Of a DNA stretch of 64,000 nt, positions 11,241-24,440 are shown piece after piece (the stretch's first letter is position 1; each line of letters starts with the position of its first letter). The position numbers and the translations under genes are program-made. This stretch comes from Platycnemis pennipes (lineage: Eukaryota > Arthropoda > Insecta > Odonata > Platycnemididae), in the NCBI GenBank assembly GCA_933228895.1, contig OW121857.1, forward strand, positions 1,922,001 to 1,986,000, read 5' to 3'. A model generated the notes under the pieces. It ran no database searches. It worked only from the letters and a program-made list of their open reading frames with translations, and was not told the DNA's origin.

Positions 11241-12375
11241 GCTCCATATCTCCATACTTCATCTCTGGGGCATGTGTGTGTAGATGGATCCGAGGACTCG
11301 GTCAGTGTGCACCGCCATTCGCGCAGGGCGTGATGCTATTGTTGCTCCGGAAACCTGGAAGATGGATTTTGATACCAGACTTGATGTAAATATTCAGTAT
11401 AAAACATTGTAAAATTCAAATGAGGAATTAGAGAGAGGTAATTGGATTTTTTGGTAGAATAGGATATATTTATGTAATGGATTTCATGCCGTTAGTAGAT
11501 ATTGGATCAGTGCTTTTCTATTCCCTATTTCTGCTTTAATGTTTACCACATTAATCTACAAATTTGGGTGAAATAATGAATGAATTGGAGACTCGTCTCC
11601 ATCAGTTATTCCTCCAAATATGATTTCCACTGACGTGGTAAATGGCCGCTAAACGAACATTACCGCTTCATTCCATAGAAAGGCATCCTTCGGAGATTAG
11701 CCGATGTTTCCGAATTCCTAACTCTCCCTCTAGAATATTCTCATCGTATTTATTTTCTCTGCATTCTCTGGGAGAGACATAATCTATTCCTCCTCCTCGT
11801 CTTGGTTGCCAACGCTCTCATCTTCAATACATTTCATTTCTTTTCCTGGATCGAATATTAGATATTTCTTCCTGACTTGTTTCCTCCCCCCCATCCAATC
11901 TTCCGGCTGGAATTGGTTCTGAAGTTGGAAAAAACGAGCGCGTAATTGCTCCCCCTCGCCCCCCCCCCGCCCCCCTCGCCCCCCTCCTTTGGCAGAGTAC
12001 AAACCGAGACTTTGAAGAAGGCCATGGAATCCAATTGAAGTCAGTCGATACACGGGAGTAAGGTGGGGACTTTTCATTTAATCCGTCTGAATTTGATATC
12101 CGATCTCATCCTTGGGAGCTCCACCATTCCAAAGATCCTCCTGGTGGCGAGATCTTCTCGGATACATTCTTCTTATTTGCGTAATTGGAATCAATGGGCA
12201 AAATGAAACCGTACCCCTCTTCGAAGACATTTTGAGAAATTGTGAAGACGAGCGGGCGAAAGGCGGTGTGAATGGCCCTCACGACACTGCACAGACGCTG
12301 CTCCGACGAATTCTCTCTCAATCTTAAGGAAGTGAGTCATTTCTTTGCAATTCAGATGTATTTGATATTATAGAT
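11241..12375. other. Unassigned DNA with a C/G-rich run
   Basis: No gene recognised. A strongly C-rich stretch lies at about 11945-11990. An open frame at 12112-12327 has a hydrophobic segment but no ATG and no support, so it is not called. Confidence 0.4.
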
Positions 12376-12485
12376 AAGGGTAGGTGACCGAGTGCGCTGA
12401 GTCATAATGGTTGCCAGTAGTAGTGGGAAACAGGCAGAATGCATGCCGGGAAGGGGCAAGAAACCCGACGCCAGCATTCGTAAAA
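12376..12485 (-). mobile_element. SINE body fragment (family of 27560)
   Basis: Read on the minus strand this shows GGCGTCGGGTTTCTTGCCCC, then a TTATGACTCAGCGCACTCGG stretch matching the 3' half of the SINE at 27560. The tRNA-like head is missing. Confidence 0.55.
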
Positions 12486-13454
12486 GAAGACGAAGATCAG
12501 TCAGGGCGGACTGTGAGTGGGAGATACCCCACAAATGACTTTCGCTCACAAGGCACTGACACCGTGACATAGCAATCGTGGTAGATTCAGGGGTTCGTAG
12601 ATACAGAGGATTTTATCTTGATTAAAAGATGGATTTGGATAATATGTTCTCTGAAGCATACTCTCCTGGCTTCTTCAAGTATTGGTTAGACCATGGAAAG
12701 TATTCAAGACCCTGACACCCCGACACCCTCTTTGGCCTTCCTCGTCACTGATCCTCTCGTCTTAGTGCGTGCGAGCACCTTTGCCCGACCGACTTCGGCC
12801 TCCCTCCCGAAACACACGCCTCTCTTCACTCCTCCTTTCACCTCTTTGCTCTGCACGCTTTGTCTTCCCCTTCTCGCCTTGTCTCCTGAATGTCCTTGCC
12901 CTGAGAGACGTTTCGGAACCAAATCTCGCCCACCGTCATTTTACCCCGAGGCTTGCTTCCTTTAAATTGTCCGCTTGTAGCCCATTGCGGTTGTTATCTT
13001 AAAATGTCTTACATGTGCCAATGGCACATTATTCATTAGGGAAGGAACGCCATTGGTACCTTAACGTACAGAAGCCAAGATCGACAAAATATATGTATCT
13101 GGCCTCCATTCGAATGATCACGAAGGAGCCGGCAGTTATTGTAGGACATATTGCAAGTTTATATTTGCATCAGTACTTTGTATGAGGTGGTGAAAATCTG
13201 CTACTTCTTAAACTACGACAATTCTCTACTATAACGGAAATTCTTTCTCCCAATCTGTTACTTCTTGGTACTTTTTTCCAACGAAAAATTTCCTCGCTAA
13301 TTCTTTTACCGACCCACTATTTAATCTACCTATTACATTTGATGGTTTAGCATGTTCGTTCATTTTGTGTGTTTTTCTCTGACTTTCTAAATCTACTCTG
13401 CATGTTCTGTCAAATTCTTCCACGATTTTTCCCCCGCTGACTGACCTGCACTCT
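12486..13454. other. Unassigned DNA, pyrimidine-rich 12700-12960
   Basis: Frames on both strands are open at 12700-12960 only because of the C/T-rich composition; the peptides are low-complexity and carry no motif. The rest holds nothing I can support. Confidence 0.4.
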
Positions 13455-13562
13455 GGACTACCACCTGAGCTAAACCCTACGTGTATGCTCCAGTATCCTA
13501 CGCGATACCCTAGACGATGCCTCGTCCGTGTAGTGGACACTCAGTGGATTCAGGGGAACCCG
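13455..13562 (-). repeat. Dispersed repeat, copy inverted relative to 14497
   Basis: Aligns in reverse complement with 14497-14604 at roughly three quarters identity, sharing TATGCTCCAGTA, GATGCCTCGT and TTCAGGGG blocks. The pair is about 1 kb apart. It could be terminal inverted repeats of one element or two independent insertions. Confidence 0.55.
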
Positions 13563-14496
13563 ACGCGTTTCCAGCTCCGGCCCGAGGTCCAAAAACTCAG
13601 CTCCCTCGCTCCCACAGACTTCACGGAGTCTCCGGTTTATGGTCTCCACCTGATCATGGCACTAAAACCTAGACCATAAAGCAGACTTTGCGTAGTTAAT
13701 TATCTTTTTTCTGTAAATGAAGGTTCAATGTTACAGTTGGAATACCCGGGGTGGACCGACGCTCCCATTTATATAATGAATGAATAACTTGGAAGTTCTT
13801 TAGCGCCTTCATCACCCTCGACACTTTTCTGTGTGTACAGTTTACGATTGTTAGACAAGAGTGAGTTTAGGCTAGATAACACGTCCTGGTTTATTTGAGC
13901 CAATGCTGTTTGTCGCCATTTTTAGCTGGGAAAAAAAACAACTAAAACCAATCTATCGAAGTACATAAAAACAGCAGAATCCGAAAGTGAAATACTGCCT
14001 CAGCAGAAGAAGAACTGTGGTCGCTTACAGGCGGAAGTTTGGAGAAATTCCAACGTAGCCTTGTGACCTTCTCTAGGGTACAAGTGGTATAATAATCACT
14101 GCAAAAAAGAACCTCCTGGGTATCATTCACTCTGTCGCTTCTTCTTAGCTGTTGCTGGAGTGAATTCCCACTCCCTCTGGTGGGGATCTCCTCGCCTCCT
14201 TTCGATTCGTAAACCCTTTCAACTAATCTATTCCTCCAGAAGAACAGTTCCCTCTGTTTCTTTCGGAGAAGTGGTCGTCATCCCACCTCACCGAGCCTTG
14301 AACAAACAATTGACGACATTCCAGGCTAGGGGTAGCTTTGACTTCGCCATATGCAAAACCGCGACGAATGATCGCGTGTTTAATCTTCCACCTCTTACCA
14401 TGTTTCACAACATTGCCAATTGCAATTTCAATTATGTAATATTCATTCATACCGTAGTTCATTTTATTGGCTGCTAGTTTTTTTGAATTCGTGCCC
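13563..14496. other. Unassigned DNA between inverted repeats
   Basis: No transposase or other coding frame recognised between the two inverted copies. If they bound one element it is non-autonomous. Confidence 0.35.
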
Positions 14497-14604
14497 CTGA
14501 ACCCCTAGAGTATCAACTATACGAACGAGGCATCGCTTAGTATAGGGTGCAGGGTACTGGAGCATACGCGAAGGTTTTAGCTTAGGTGCTAGACCGGAGA
14601 GGTT
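14497..14604 (+). repeat. Dispersed repeat, partner of 13455
   Basis: Reverse-complement partner of 13455-13562. It ends just before a LINE 3' end begins at 14611. Confidence 0.55.
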
Positions 14605-14610
14605 GACTCA

Positions 14611-14905
14611 AAATGTCCTTCTTTCCTCGTACAATTAGGGATATAAATAGCGGTAGATATGTTCAATACGAGTGTATCAATGGATTGCATAGGTAGATGC
14701 ATCTTGGTATAAGGACTCGAAGATAACTAACAGCATGTTTTTGCATTCTTGCTTTGCTAATTTTATCTTTTTTAAATAGTGAAGTTTAGACTAGTATATT
14801 ATTACTGATCCTTTTTCATATGTAGTGCATGTTTGGTGAGAATTCACCCTCTGCCACACACCTTTATGGTGGCTTTGCACGGTAATATGTAGATGTTGAT
14901 GAGAG
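14611..14905 (+). mobile_element. LINE subfamily A 3' end
   Basis: Begins within the last codons of the LINE ORF (a KMSFFPRTIRD-like region) and continues through the 3' UTR to the CCACACACCTTTATGGTGG region and a short GTAGATG tail. Heavily 5' truncated, typical of target-primed reverse transcription. Confidence 0.85.
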
Positions 14906-15439
14906 TTGGTCATTCTTCAGGGCAGCAAACAGCGTAGCGGACTTCAGCCGGAATCTAGCCTACACGCAGTAGCACCAACATAAGCTGCCGAAATATTGTG
15001 TAATTCGAATTGTGTATAAGTCGAAATATTGTGTAATTACATGGAATTTCTTCCAATTCCGGAAATCACTATATGCACTATATATATTGATTTCAATAGT
15101 TTCCACAAAGTTAACGCCGATACGCTTTCATATATATATTATGCTTATGTATAAGGTAGAAAATTATTCATTTTGTGTGTCAGCTTTTACATCGTGATCA
15201 TATTGTGCGTAAAAATTGTAATTATACTGTTCATTTTTTATCTATTATATTACTTATATCTATTACATTACTATTATATTTTATACATATATTATTAAAT
15301 AAGCAGGAAAGAAAGGAGTAGCTGTGGGAGGAGGCGAGGACCGACGTCAACACTGGGAATGGAGAGCTTCGTGATATGAGAGCGAGGCAGGGAAGTGTGT
15401 AGGATGAGCAGCGGAATGACTGGAGTTGATGGAAGCCAT
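14906..15439. other. Unassigned AT-rich DNA
   Basis: AT-rich with short TA-repeat stretches (15080-15140 and 15230-15300). Nothing coding recognised. Confidence 0.4.
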
Positions 15440-15935
15440 GGAGTAGCGCGGGTGCCACTCTACCGGAAGAAGAATCTACTTGGAGCTGGAAATGCAAGCG
15501 TGGAAGTAGGGAAACGAATCATCCGAACAAACATCTGCCCCACGTACTTCTATTGCATGGACGGTGACAGCAGCACAGAACTCGATGCTGGAAGCATTCG
15601 AAATGTGGTGCTACAGAAGAGTTACGAAGGTGAAATGGATCGACCGAGGGACAAACGAAGAAGTCTTGAGTGTTGTGTAAGAGGAGAAGATGGGACAGTT
15701 CAATCGGCCATATCTTGAGATACACGCGAAGACAATCATCGACAGTGACAAGTGGACGGGGGGGAACGTCAAAGGAAGGCCTCGCTTGAGGTGTATGGAG
15801 CAAGTGGTGAAGGATGTTGAAGAGATGAATGACATGTGAGAATGTTAGCCGACAGGAGGATGGAAATGAAAGCTGCGTCAAACCAATCTTCAAGAGTGTT
15901 GACTCTTGAAGACCGCGATGAGATATAAGTTGTCT
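15440..15935 (+). pseudogene. RTE-type LINE, ORF2 C-terminal fragment
   Basis: Frames read a KKNLLGAGNASVEV segment and RTNICPTYFY, then WIDRGTNEEVLSVV and GRPRLRC. This matches the C-terminal region of RTE-type ORF2, where the conserved pattern is a W-x-D-x-x-x-N-x-x-x-L block. Stops and frameshifts break it. It is the same family as 24560 and 61740. Confidence 0.65.
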
Positions 15936-16212
15936 GATGTTAAACTATCGTCGATTATTCAAAAAAAACCATGTAAATGATGAAATACGCACGGTGAAGT
16001 TCCATGAAAGCCGTAGTGTGCGCAGTTTATTTATGGTCATGAATAATGCCGGAGATATTAAATATACGCTTTGATTTGTCAATTAATCAATATAATGGAC
16101 TCATTTACAAATTTCTTGTATAATCGTTAATATTGTAGTATGCAATTATTAAGAAGCAGCATAAAATGTTCAGCAATCGGTAGTTCACTTTTACCAAGGT
16201 TTTAAATAATTA

Positions 16213-16455
16213 ATGGTGGCCTAGTGGGCAGGGCGCTTGGCTACTGATCGAAGGGTCCCGGGTTCAAATCCGGGTGAAGCCTTTGGACACGCCCCCGAAC
16301 AACAAAAAATCCTCGGAGTGCGAGGTGGCCCAGGGAAAGGAACTGCCTGCCCCCGATACCCTGAATGTGTGTGAAATTCACACGCCTGTGTCTTAGCCCG
16401 GGGTGATATCTGCCCTCACCTATCCAAAACAACCTTCGGGTTGAATCACTGAGTG
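16213..16455 (+). mobile_element. tRNA-derived SINE (family 1)
   Basis: The head has a Pol III A box, TGGCCTAGTGG, and a perfect T-arm with CCCGG and CCGGG pairing around GTTCAAAT (16257-16274), giving the B box. No acceptor stem can be formed, so it is not a functional tRNA. The body continues through a CCTCGGAGTGCGAGG hairpin and ends near GGTTGAATCACTGAGTGAATG. Confidence 0.75.
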
Positions 16456-17809
16456 AATGACATATATTATATTGTTTTGTAAAAGTCAGAGATAGTCCTG
16501 AAATTTGCTCAGTGGGTCACCCACAGAGCACAACAAAGGAAATATATTCTAAAATAAAATTCGTTCACATGATTCTGCCTTGCCTTCTGTTTAATAAAAG
16601 TATAGAATTTCCGTATAGCAAATAATTAGTTTTCGATTGAAAATAACACCCTATTGTACTGTAATTTTTAAATTACTTAGGCAGAGATTGTAAGTGTACT
16701 CAACTCCACTGCTGGAATCAGAGAGCACACAGTGTGATATCGGAGAAAGAATCAGGTGCGGGTGTGGTAGGGTAGGGACGGAAGCAGTCGTCTAACTTCA
16801 ATGTGGTCAATGCTTTTGCGACTTGTTGCCACAAGTGTTCAAAACAACTTACAACTTGTTAGTGACCCGGGAGGGGGAGGGGTTACTCCGGGCGAGCAGG
16901 AACCACAAGCGAAGTGACCCGGCATTCCGTTTTCTATCACCTCCCCCCTCACTTCAAACATCGTGTCGGATTTCGGGTGATGAAGCTTGCGGAATGAATA
17001 TCCCAAGAAAGGAGGGGAGGATTGCATGTTGCAAGAGAGGAGGGAGAATCCACAGACCTCCCTTTCCTTCCCCCTATAGGCACCGATGTTGCCAGTGTTT
17101 CTTACTCTTCCAAGATTTAAAGACCCTCGCCGCCATTACGTGTCGATCAGTTACGACTGCTCGCCACCTGGAGAATTTTCCTCGGAACTATTCCTAGCCA
17201 GTGGCTGTGATGCGTCCCACGGGCGGTCAACTCAATGAAAAAATAGTTTGACAAGATTTGGAGGTGAAACTCAAAACGTGACGTGTCGACACCTAGCGCA
17301 TCTTAGAATGCCTACCGTAACTAGCTGAGATTTTAAAGGCAATTTCAGCCCTGGAGCACGCAGTTCTACATACAACCGCTAGATGGCAGAACTTGTACAG
17401 ATTCATCATTCCTTCTTTACTATATCATATATTCTTGATACTATTAATTCCGTTAATTTTTTCGTATTAATCAAGTTTTCGGCGTTAAGTACAGCAACCC
17501 GGAATGGGAAACAGTGCATGATTGATTAAATAAGGAAAAAGTCCAAGCTCAACTTGCTAATTTCGCGTACACACGACTAATTACTAATTGAGAAGCCACA
17601 CTAATCACTAAATTCTCGGCAGTTTGCACTAAGTTTACTATTCCAAGACCGTTCTACTTCATACACGAAGTAAATACTGCATTATCTTCATCGATGGAAA
17701 TTAAATATCGTCACCAGATGTATATGACAAGGCGCAAACTCTGAAAATAAATACGTGTACAGGATTTCATATTCAAAAGAAATAGAAATTTGTACCTTTT
17801 GTACAAGAA
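16456..17809. other. Unassigned DNA
   Basis: No supported gene. An open frame at 16823-17197 has no motif and no codon-like character. Confidence 0.4.
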
Positions 17810-20057
17810 GAAGTTTATTTGATTGGCAAAAATTACAAATACACCAGTGAACATCTATTGGTCAAATCACGATTTGACCAATCGTCATTTTTCAAGATAG
17901 AGGTAACAAAATATAAATAAGCTATTTTTATTCAGTAACCCATCTGCAGCCTCCATTACAAAAACCTGCCTGTTATGTAAACGACTAATTGTCAGACAAC
18001 AGAAATAATTTTTCATTAAGATCTGCACAAGTCCCACAAAATATCAATGATACAGCAAGTGACTCACTTACAACAGATTTGATTTAATAAAAAATGTTAC
18101 CATAGCTAACAGTGAATCCACATCAACTGCATGCTACTTAATTCAACAACATAAAAGGCATTAAAATTAATATTTAACTGTAATAACATCTATTCCAATT
18201 AAACATGGAGGGGCACAGAATGGCTCAATGGCACAGAATTCTCAATTCACATAAAGGCATAATGATCCTTCATCAATGACAGGTTCATAACTTTGGACAT
18301 AAACAAATAAGTTACGTATCTACACTACCAGGCCAATATGCCTTGAAACTACAGAAATTTGGATGAATTGCTATGAAATCCAGGAAAAATTTGCATTAAA
18401 ATATATCAGGACCGAAGTTAATTAATGCCCTGAGCTTGCCATCATTTAGGATTAATAACATAGATGCACACACTAGCACAGGTTCACAAACTTCAGTGAT
18501 GAGGTCCACATCACAATGAAAACAGGTTAAACACAGCTTTGATTTAATGTCTTAAGACGCATGTATGTCATATGGCAATGATAGGTGGAGAAAGAACTCC
18601 CCAAATCAGGATTGATAACGAACCCATGATTGTATCTAAAGTATAACTGGTACAAAAGAATTCTGGTAATTATTTTGTATTTAAATACCCCACATTCTAA
18701 AGCGATCGAAAATTCTACTAAAAAAACTCAAGCATAAACTCATTTCTGCAGAGCAATGAGCTCTGACAAAACGATGTTTTGATTTGAGGACCATACATTT
18801 CCTAACCCCCGATAACTAATAAATTGTAATGAATCATAATTTTTAGCCTCGATAGGAATATCCCATGAAGTTATTCAAACAGGCAACCCCATAAAACAAG
18901 CCCATTTATAAACACCGTGTAGGATATAATCAATTAATACTAATAGCACATAAGTTTACAATACCAATACTGATACAAAAGTATACATTTTGAAAAAAAA
19001 TCTATTTCCCAGGTCATTATAGAGCTATTACGACATAACCAACCAAATAACTATATCAGACAAGGATGGGAACTAAATTTTCCAAGGACATGTGAAACCT
19101 TCAACGACAGGAGTTTGAATACATCGTCAAGGAGGTGAATCCTACCCTTAAAAAATGTTGTCTTGCAACGAGGTTCAGTAATAAAGAGTTTAGGAACATA
19201 ATAATATAATTTAAACGAGGATACTTAGGAAAATTTCTTTAACACAGTCCAGGTGAACTGCGGTTCGAACACACACCCCTAAGAGCTAAGGAAGTCACTC
19301 GGGTCATCAGAACGTTATTAATAGTAGTGTATTGCTCCCCAAATACAATTAAGTGCTTCACAAAAAAACACCTGGATAATACAATTGGAGGACGAAGGTA
19401 GAAAGCAGCAGACTTACACATTATGATGAGTGAAACAGGCAAAACTTTTACGAACATGCGATGTACGTCGAAATGTTTCCTTGGCACTTACGACCAGCAA
19501 GAAGACATCAGGGACAATCCATTGCCTAGAAACTCGTGAGTGGCGAAGGAAAGCCAGCCTATGTATGTCCACAAACACTTTACACAGACCACCTCCACAA
19601 AGCAACTAAGATAATTGCTATAATGTTGTTGTTTATGTCACTCGCCTTATTAACGTTAACCTTTAGCTGGCAAGTATTTACAAGGTCATGAGGCAGTAGC
19701 GAGATTTAGTCGAAAAAACTTCGTAAAAATGACGGTTATTTGAAAGTTAACATTAGCTTTTCAGCACATCAGCAATCGCTTCCACACTTTCACTACGCCA
19801 AACGGGGCATAAATCGTGCTAACTACGTTTAAACAAACGACCATAACAAGATATGACTTCAGAATTAACAAAGCACACGTCGCATAAACATTCTTGATAC
19901 ACTTTCTCCTACAGTAAACGACAAAAACACAATCAGGAACTAAAACACCACAAATAACACACAACCACCTTGCTCTGCGTGTTGACTAATGCGTTGCTAC
20001 AAATTTGAATGCAAACGTTCGCTTCCCCGACCAATTACAGACGAGCTACAAAAAATG
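17810..20057. other. AT-rich stretch without recognisable coding sequence
   Basis: Long AT-rich DNA with several minus-strand AATAAA-like signals (for example near 17813-17820). It could be a 3' UTR or intron of a minus-strand gene, but no exon is recognised. A perfect 12-bp hairpin (ATTGGTCAAATC, 2-nt loop) lies at 17857-17882. Confidence 0.35.
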
Positions 20058-20140
20058 TAAAAAATAAAAAAAATAGTTCCGACTTCCGGTAGACAAAAAA
20101 AATATTTAAAAAATAAAAAAGTAGTTCCGACTTCCGGTAG
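20058..20140. repeat. Short tandem duplication
   Basis: Two copies of an A-rich run followed by TAGTTCCGACTTCCGGTAG, about 48 nt apart, ending near 20092 and 20140. Only a few differences separate them. Confidence 0.7.
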
Positions 20141-22984
20141 GCGCTTTGAGATGGCTCAGAACGCAGTCAATGGTTTGCCCGGGAAGATGAACGGGGGTGA
20201 TGCGTCCTCTTAATCCGTAAAAATATTTACAAAATGTTTGCGACGCCGAGAATAAACTATTTTTCGATCGCGCGTCGCGGCCCGGCTCCGCGCAGCGGGA
20301 CCTGGAAATACCGAGACTCCGTTGCACTGTTCATGTTGCGTGGACATTAACTCCCCGAATACAACTTGTTCGGGCTATGCCTGTTGTCGCTGATGTCTAA
20401 TGATTCTATACTGAAGCTTTTTCGAGGATATTGGATCGAGAGAAAATATCCTGCTCATATCTTGCTTTTTGATGTTATGGTTTAGTCGCTGCAGCATCGG
20501 AAATACTGCAAATATCCCCTCCATTTTCACTGTGTTTGAGGAATGTATGAAATCCCCCAGCCTATCCATTTCCCCCTGAGTCGCACGCCAGCTTGCACGG
20601 GCTCCTTCCTTTCTCATTTTTTCCCGTCCCTTAATTCTGAGCAGTGCGTTTCGTTCCCATTTTCTTCTCCACCCTATCTTCCTCGCGCAATCCTTTCCTT
20701 GGTTGCCTCGCCCTTCCGGATTTCCTTGCGTCCTGCCTCCCTTTCTGACCGCTGCATCTCCTTTTCCTGACGGCTGACTTTTTCGGCCGCCACTGCAATC
20801 CCACACGACCGCGGCTCCTCCTCTGGTGCGGTTCCCCTTTGTCATTTACCCAACGCCAGTCCGATGGCCCACGGCGTGAACCTTGTGGGACGCCCCCTTT
20901 GTCTGTTTGAACGAGACGCGCATTATACGATTTTAATTCGCTCGAATTCACGCGGAAGAAAAAAATCACACTCCATTTGACTAATTAGTACCACTGAGGA
21001 AGACTCTTATGAAACGAAAAAATAGCGCCTCCTCTCTTCCTTGAGGGACTCTGCTCCAGTTTTTTCACCGTTTTCCACTTTGGATTCGGAAAAAATTAAT
21101 GTTTGACCTAAAAAATGTTTGGATTTGCTCTTGTGGTCTGTGGCTTTTCCTCGGTTTAGCACTCAAAGGAAAGCCGTTTTTTATTGTCAGAGGCGCTAAA
21201 GCAATCGAGCTCCATTGTTCGTTATTTGCTTGGGAGGAAATCTCTTTGTCATTCGAAAATTATGGCGTCAGTCCTCCTTATCAGTATTCCTTATTCATCG
21301 TTTAATATTCTTTGCATTGAAAAAGGTTGTTAGGCCTGTGCGAATGATTTGTTTCATAAACATACACATGCACATTGGTTTAACTTGATAAAATATTTTT
21401 TTCACTTGATTCAATTGCGTATTAAGAGATATAAGTGCCCGGAAGAGATTCCGTTCTTCGAAAGTTGTTCCTAGTTTGCGTGATTACCTTGGTTTCATGT
21501 GTCTTCCCTGACATTTTCAATACTTCATCTATTATACCTACATCTACATCTTGGTGGTAGGCATGAATATCAAAAATTAATCGTGAGTGATAGATTTTGC
21601 GTTCGGATTGAGCTGAGGGAGGGCTATTCGTAAGAAGAGGAACTCAGTTTTATTGTTTTCAAATATTGATGCAGCCTGTCCCTAGATACCTCTGGAACAA
21701 ACGATGAATTTGCCTGATGTGGACACTCCGAATAATAAACAAAGAAGTGTTTCCAAAACAATTCTGTTTGACAGCTTGTATTTTTAACTGCAATTACTCT
21801 TTTCGCAAATTGTGTGGGGTAATGTACGATCCTATTACATGCACCCAATTTTTATTTGGCCAAAATTGATAGCATAGGTCTGTATATGAATTAGCATAAA
21901 AATTAGTGGAAGGTGACCCAGTTGGTTGTCAAACAATTATGTCTCATCAAGTGCTCCTTGGAATTGGATCATCGAAAAACCTTCTCTTATTTTACACTCT
22001 TATTTGCTCCTTTCGAATCTATTAGGTGTTCGTGTATGGATTGAAGATTATTGAATACAATCACACTTTCCATGCAAGCAGACATACATGTTGCTAGGAT
22101 ATCTTTCTAAAATAACCTGGGATCCCTCTACATGAGGCAATTCCATACAGGACCGTAAAGAACCACTTTAAAAATACAAATAAGCAAGATCCCCTCAGTG
22201 ACAAGAAGGAAGACCTTTTAATTGAAAGCGAGGATAAAGCAAAGGGATATTCGGAGCAAGGAAGAAATGGAAGCAATATCAGCGCAGAGGTAATTGAAGA
22301 TGAAAATGAAGAAAATAATGAAATAATGAATGGGAAAAAAAGACGACAGCCCAGCTGTAGAATACTGTCTGCGGCACATAGTCAGCAGGAGAGGTCGCAC
22401 CCAGGGGCTTCGGGAAAATGCATGTTATCTTTTCCATTCTCGAGAGAAAGAGGTCTGCATGAACGTTAGGGCCGGGGAACGCACGCCTCCGGGGCATTGG
22501 CGTGGATCAGAGGAATGGAAGTGGAGCAGCTCCTGGATGAGTTGGACAATATAGGTGAGGGAAGCGGATCCTTAGGCTGATCATAAATTTAAAAAAAGTG
22601 AAGAAGAAAAACCGGCTTTTTTTCTACAATAAGAAAAGTTATTGAAAAATTGAATTGTAATTAAATGCTCAGGATAGCAAAGGAAATCGAATTGTCATAC
22701 AGTGACTGAAGGAAAGGCCATATGAGAAGAAGAAGGGGAAATGGGAGGAGGAAAGAATCGGGAAAGACTTGGGCCAACGGTCTCTCTGCCGTAATTTTCA
22801 TCTGCCTCGACGTAATACCCTGTAAGCCAAGCAGTGTGTATCAGGGAGTTAATTCACACCAATAAATATTTATCTATCATACTTAAAAAGGATTAGTAGC
22901 TGTATTTAAGCTGAAGCTAAGCAACTGAAAAAGGATTTAAAGAGCAAAGCAAGCATGCACATACATGCTGTTAGTTGGGTTAAC
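20141..22984. other. Unassigned DNA with a CpG-rich stretch
   Basis: CpG-dense sequence at about 20265-20300 could mark a promoter, but no adjacent gene is recognised. Long frames at 20375-20969 lie in C/T-rich DNA and encode low-complexity basic peptides, so they are not called. The remainder is featureless to me. Confidence 0.35.
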
Positions 22985-23640
22985 CTCTACATCTACATCT
23001 ACACGATAAGCCACCGCGAGGGTGTGTGGCAGAGGGTGAAGATCACTAAGCATGCACTATTGACATGCAAACAAGCTACTGTAGGGTCTCATGCAACTAG
23101 ATTGTTGGTATCTGCATTGTAATTATGGAATTAGTACATGCATCATGCACTGCAGACTACTGTAAAATATTTCACCTACGTATCCCTTTTACTATGCTGC
23201 TTATTCTGTTCTCTTATAGTACGGGGAAAAAATGCCATTTTGAATCTATCAGTACGACAATCTATCTTACTTATAATCCTATTTACCTGGTCGAATCTAG
23301 CATAATACGCTGGTGTTTTTAATATGTGCCTAACATCTTCAGTAAAACTATCCGATTGAAATTTCTCTAATAGATTTAAACTGTACCTTAACCTACGCTC
23401 TGATAATGATTCCCACCCTAACTCTTGTATTAATTTTGAAACACTACTCAACCTATCGTAGCACCTTTTAACGAACCTAGCTACTCTACGCTGCACATAG
23501 TCTATTTCTCTGATCATACCTAATTCATTCGGATCCCATACACTGGTTGCATACTCAAGGTGGGGCCTAACTAGAGAAAAGTAGCATCGTTCTTTCGTCT
23601 TCTCATCACTATTATCACAAACTGTTGTAAATAACTTAAA
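22985..23640 (-). pseudogene. LINE subfamily B, 5'-truncated copy
   Basis: Minus-strand copy. Its 3' tail (CATCTACATCTACACGATA on the plus strand) is at 22985-23010, then the hairpin region and 3' UTR, then the ORF2 C-terminus at 23176-23520, reading YVQRRVARFVKRCYD, LGWESLSERRL, and a CRTDRFKMAFFPRTIRE end. Earlier codons continue to about 23640, where the copy is truncated. The protein is similar but clearly distinct from subfamily A (for example KRCYDRL against KGRYDNY). Confidence 0.85.
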
Positions 23641-23679
23641 GCTGTTATACCAGCATGCAACACGTAACTCACAGAACTG

Positions 23680-23810
23680 GGAACTGTTATTAAATTAACC
23701 ACAGCATAGAAGGCGAAAATACGGAGTTCTCCATTCCAGTGTAACTAACTATTTATGTATTTTAATATCTATAACCTGTGCACATAGTTCCAAGTGTTTA
23801 TTAGCAAATA
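23680..23810 (+). repeat. Diverged direct repeat, first copy
   Basis: Shares blocks AATTAACCACA, GAGTTCTCCATTCCAGTGTA and a GTGxACATAGT stretch with 24318-24440. The copies are about 640 nt apart in the same orientation. Confidence 0.5.
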
Positions 23811-24317
23811 AAATTCACCACTGGCCCAGCTCATGCAGATATGCGCAAAATAAAAGCCAGTAATGGTACAGTAAGTTTTCACCCAGCGGTATTGAATTTA
23901 TAATTATTATCAAAACTTTTAGAATAATTTCAATGTGCGATTCTACTCTAGTCGTTTTCCAACTCTTCCATGCAAAAAGACATTTGGGTGAAAATTATCA
24001 ATCCAAAGTTATTTAACAACTAATTTAAAAAAGGAAATAAAGAAACATCTACACCGAATTCAATGATTTTCCAACGAGAGTAAAAGTTAACAATAAAAGG
24101 GTGAAAACACATCATTCAGATTAATTATGCAAAAATCCTTTCTTAGTTTACACCACAATAGGAATTTTTCTCAAAATATCGCGTTTTTATCACCACCAGT
24201 CAGGGTTGTGCGTTAATTAGTGAATGGGTCAGTTATTCTAGAACATAATAAATTTAATTAAACCAATGGACTAATTGCTGTTTAAAACGTTTGACCAGAT
24301 ATCAAGCAACTCATATT

Positions 24318-24440
24318 ACTTGAAACGGTTACGGAATTAACCACAATATGGAAGGTGAAAGAAGCTTTTGAGTTCTCCATTCCAGTGTAGCATAAATACT
24401 CGTTGCGATATCCATATTTGTGGACATAGTCCTCAATTAG
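24318..24440 (+). repeat. Diverged direct repeat, second copy
   Basis: Partner of 23680-23810. The intervening 500 nt carry no coding signal, so an LTR pair is not supported. Confidence 0.5.

Noticed and set aside
12112..12327. Secreted-peptide-like frame with a hydrophobic segment
   Set aside because: It starts from TTG with no ATG, has no homolog that I know, and the opposite strand is equally open.
16213..16285. tRNA gene
   Set aside because: A and B boxes and a T-arm are present, but there is no acceptor stem and a SINE body follows directly.
20375..20969. Long minus-strand frames of 156 and 112 codons
   Set aside because: C/T-rich composition removes stops; the peptides are low-complexity and basic, with overlapping frames open at once.
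22985..23010. Microsatellite or CRISPR-like array of CATCTA units
   Set aside because: Only two or three units, always at the end of the same LINE 3' UTR, so it is the LINE tail.
23680..24440. LTR pair of a short retroelement
   Set aside because: No coding sequence, primer site or target duplication between or around the copies.
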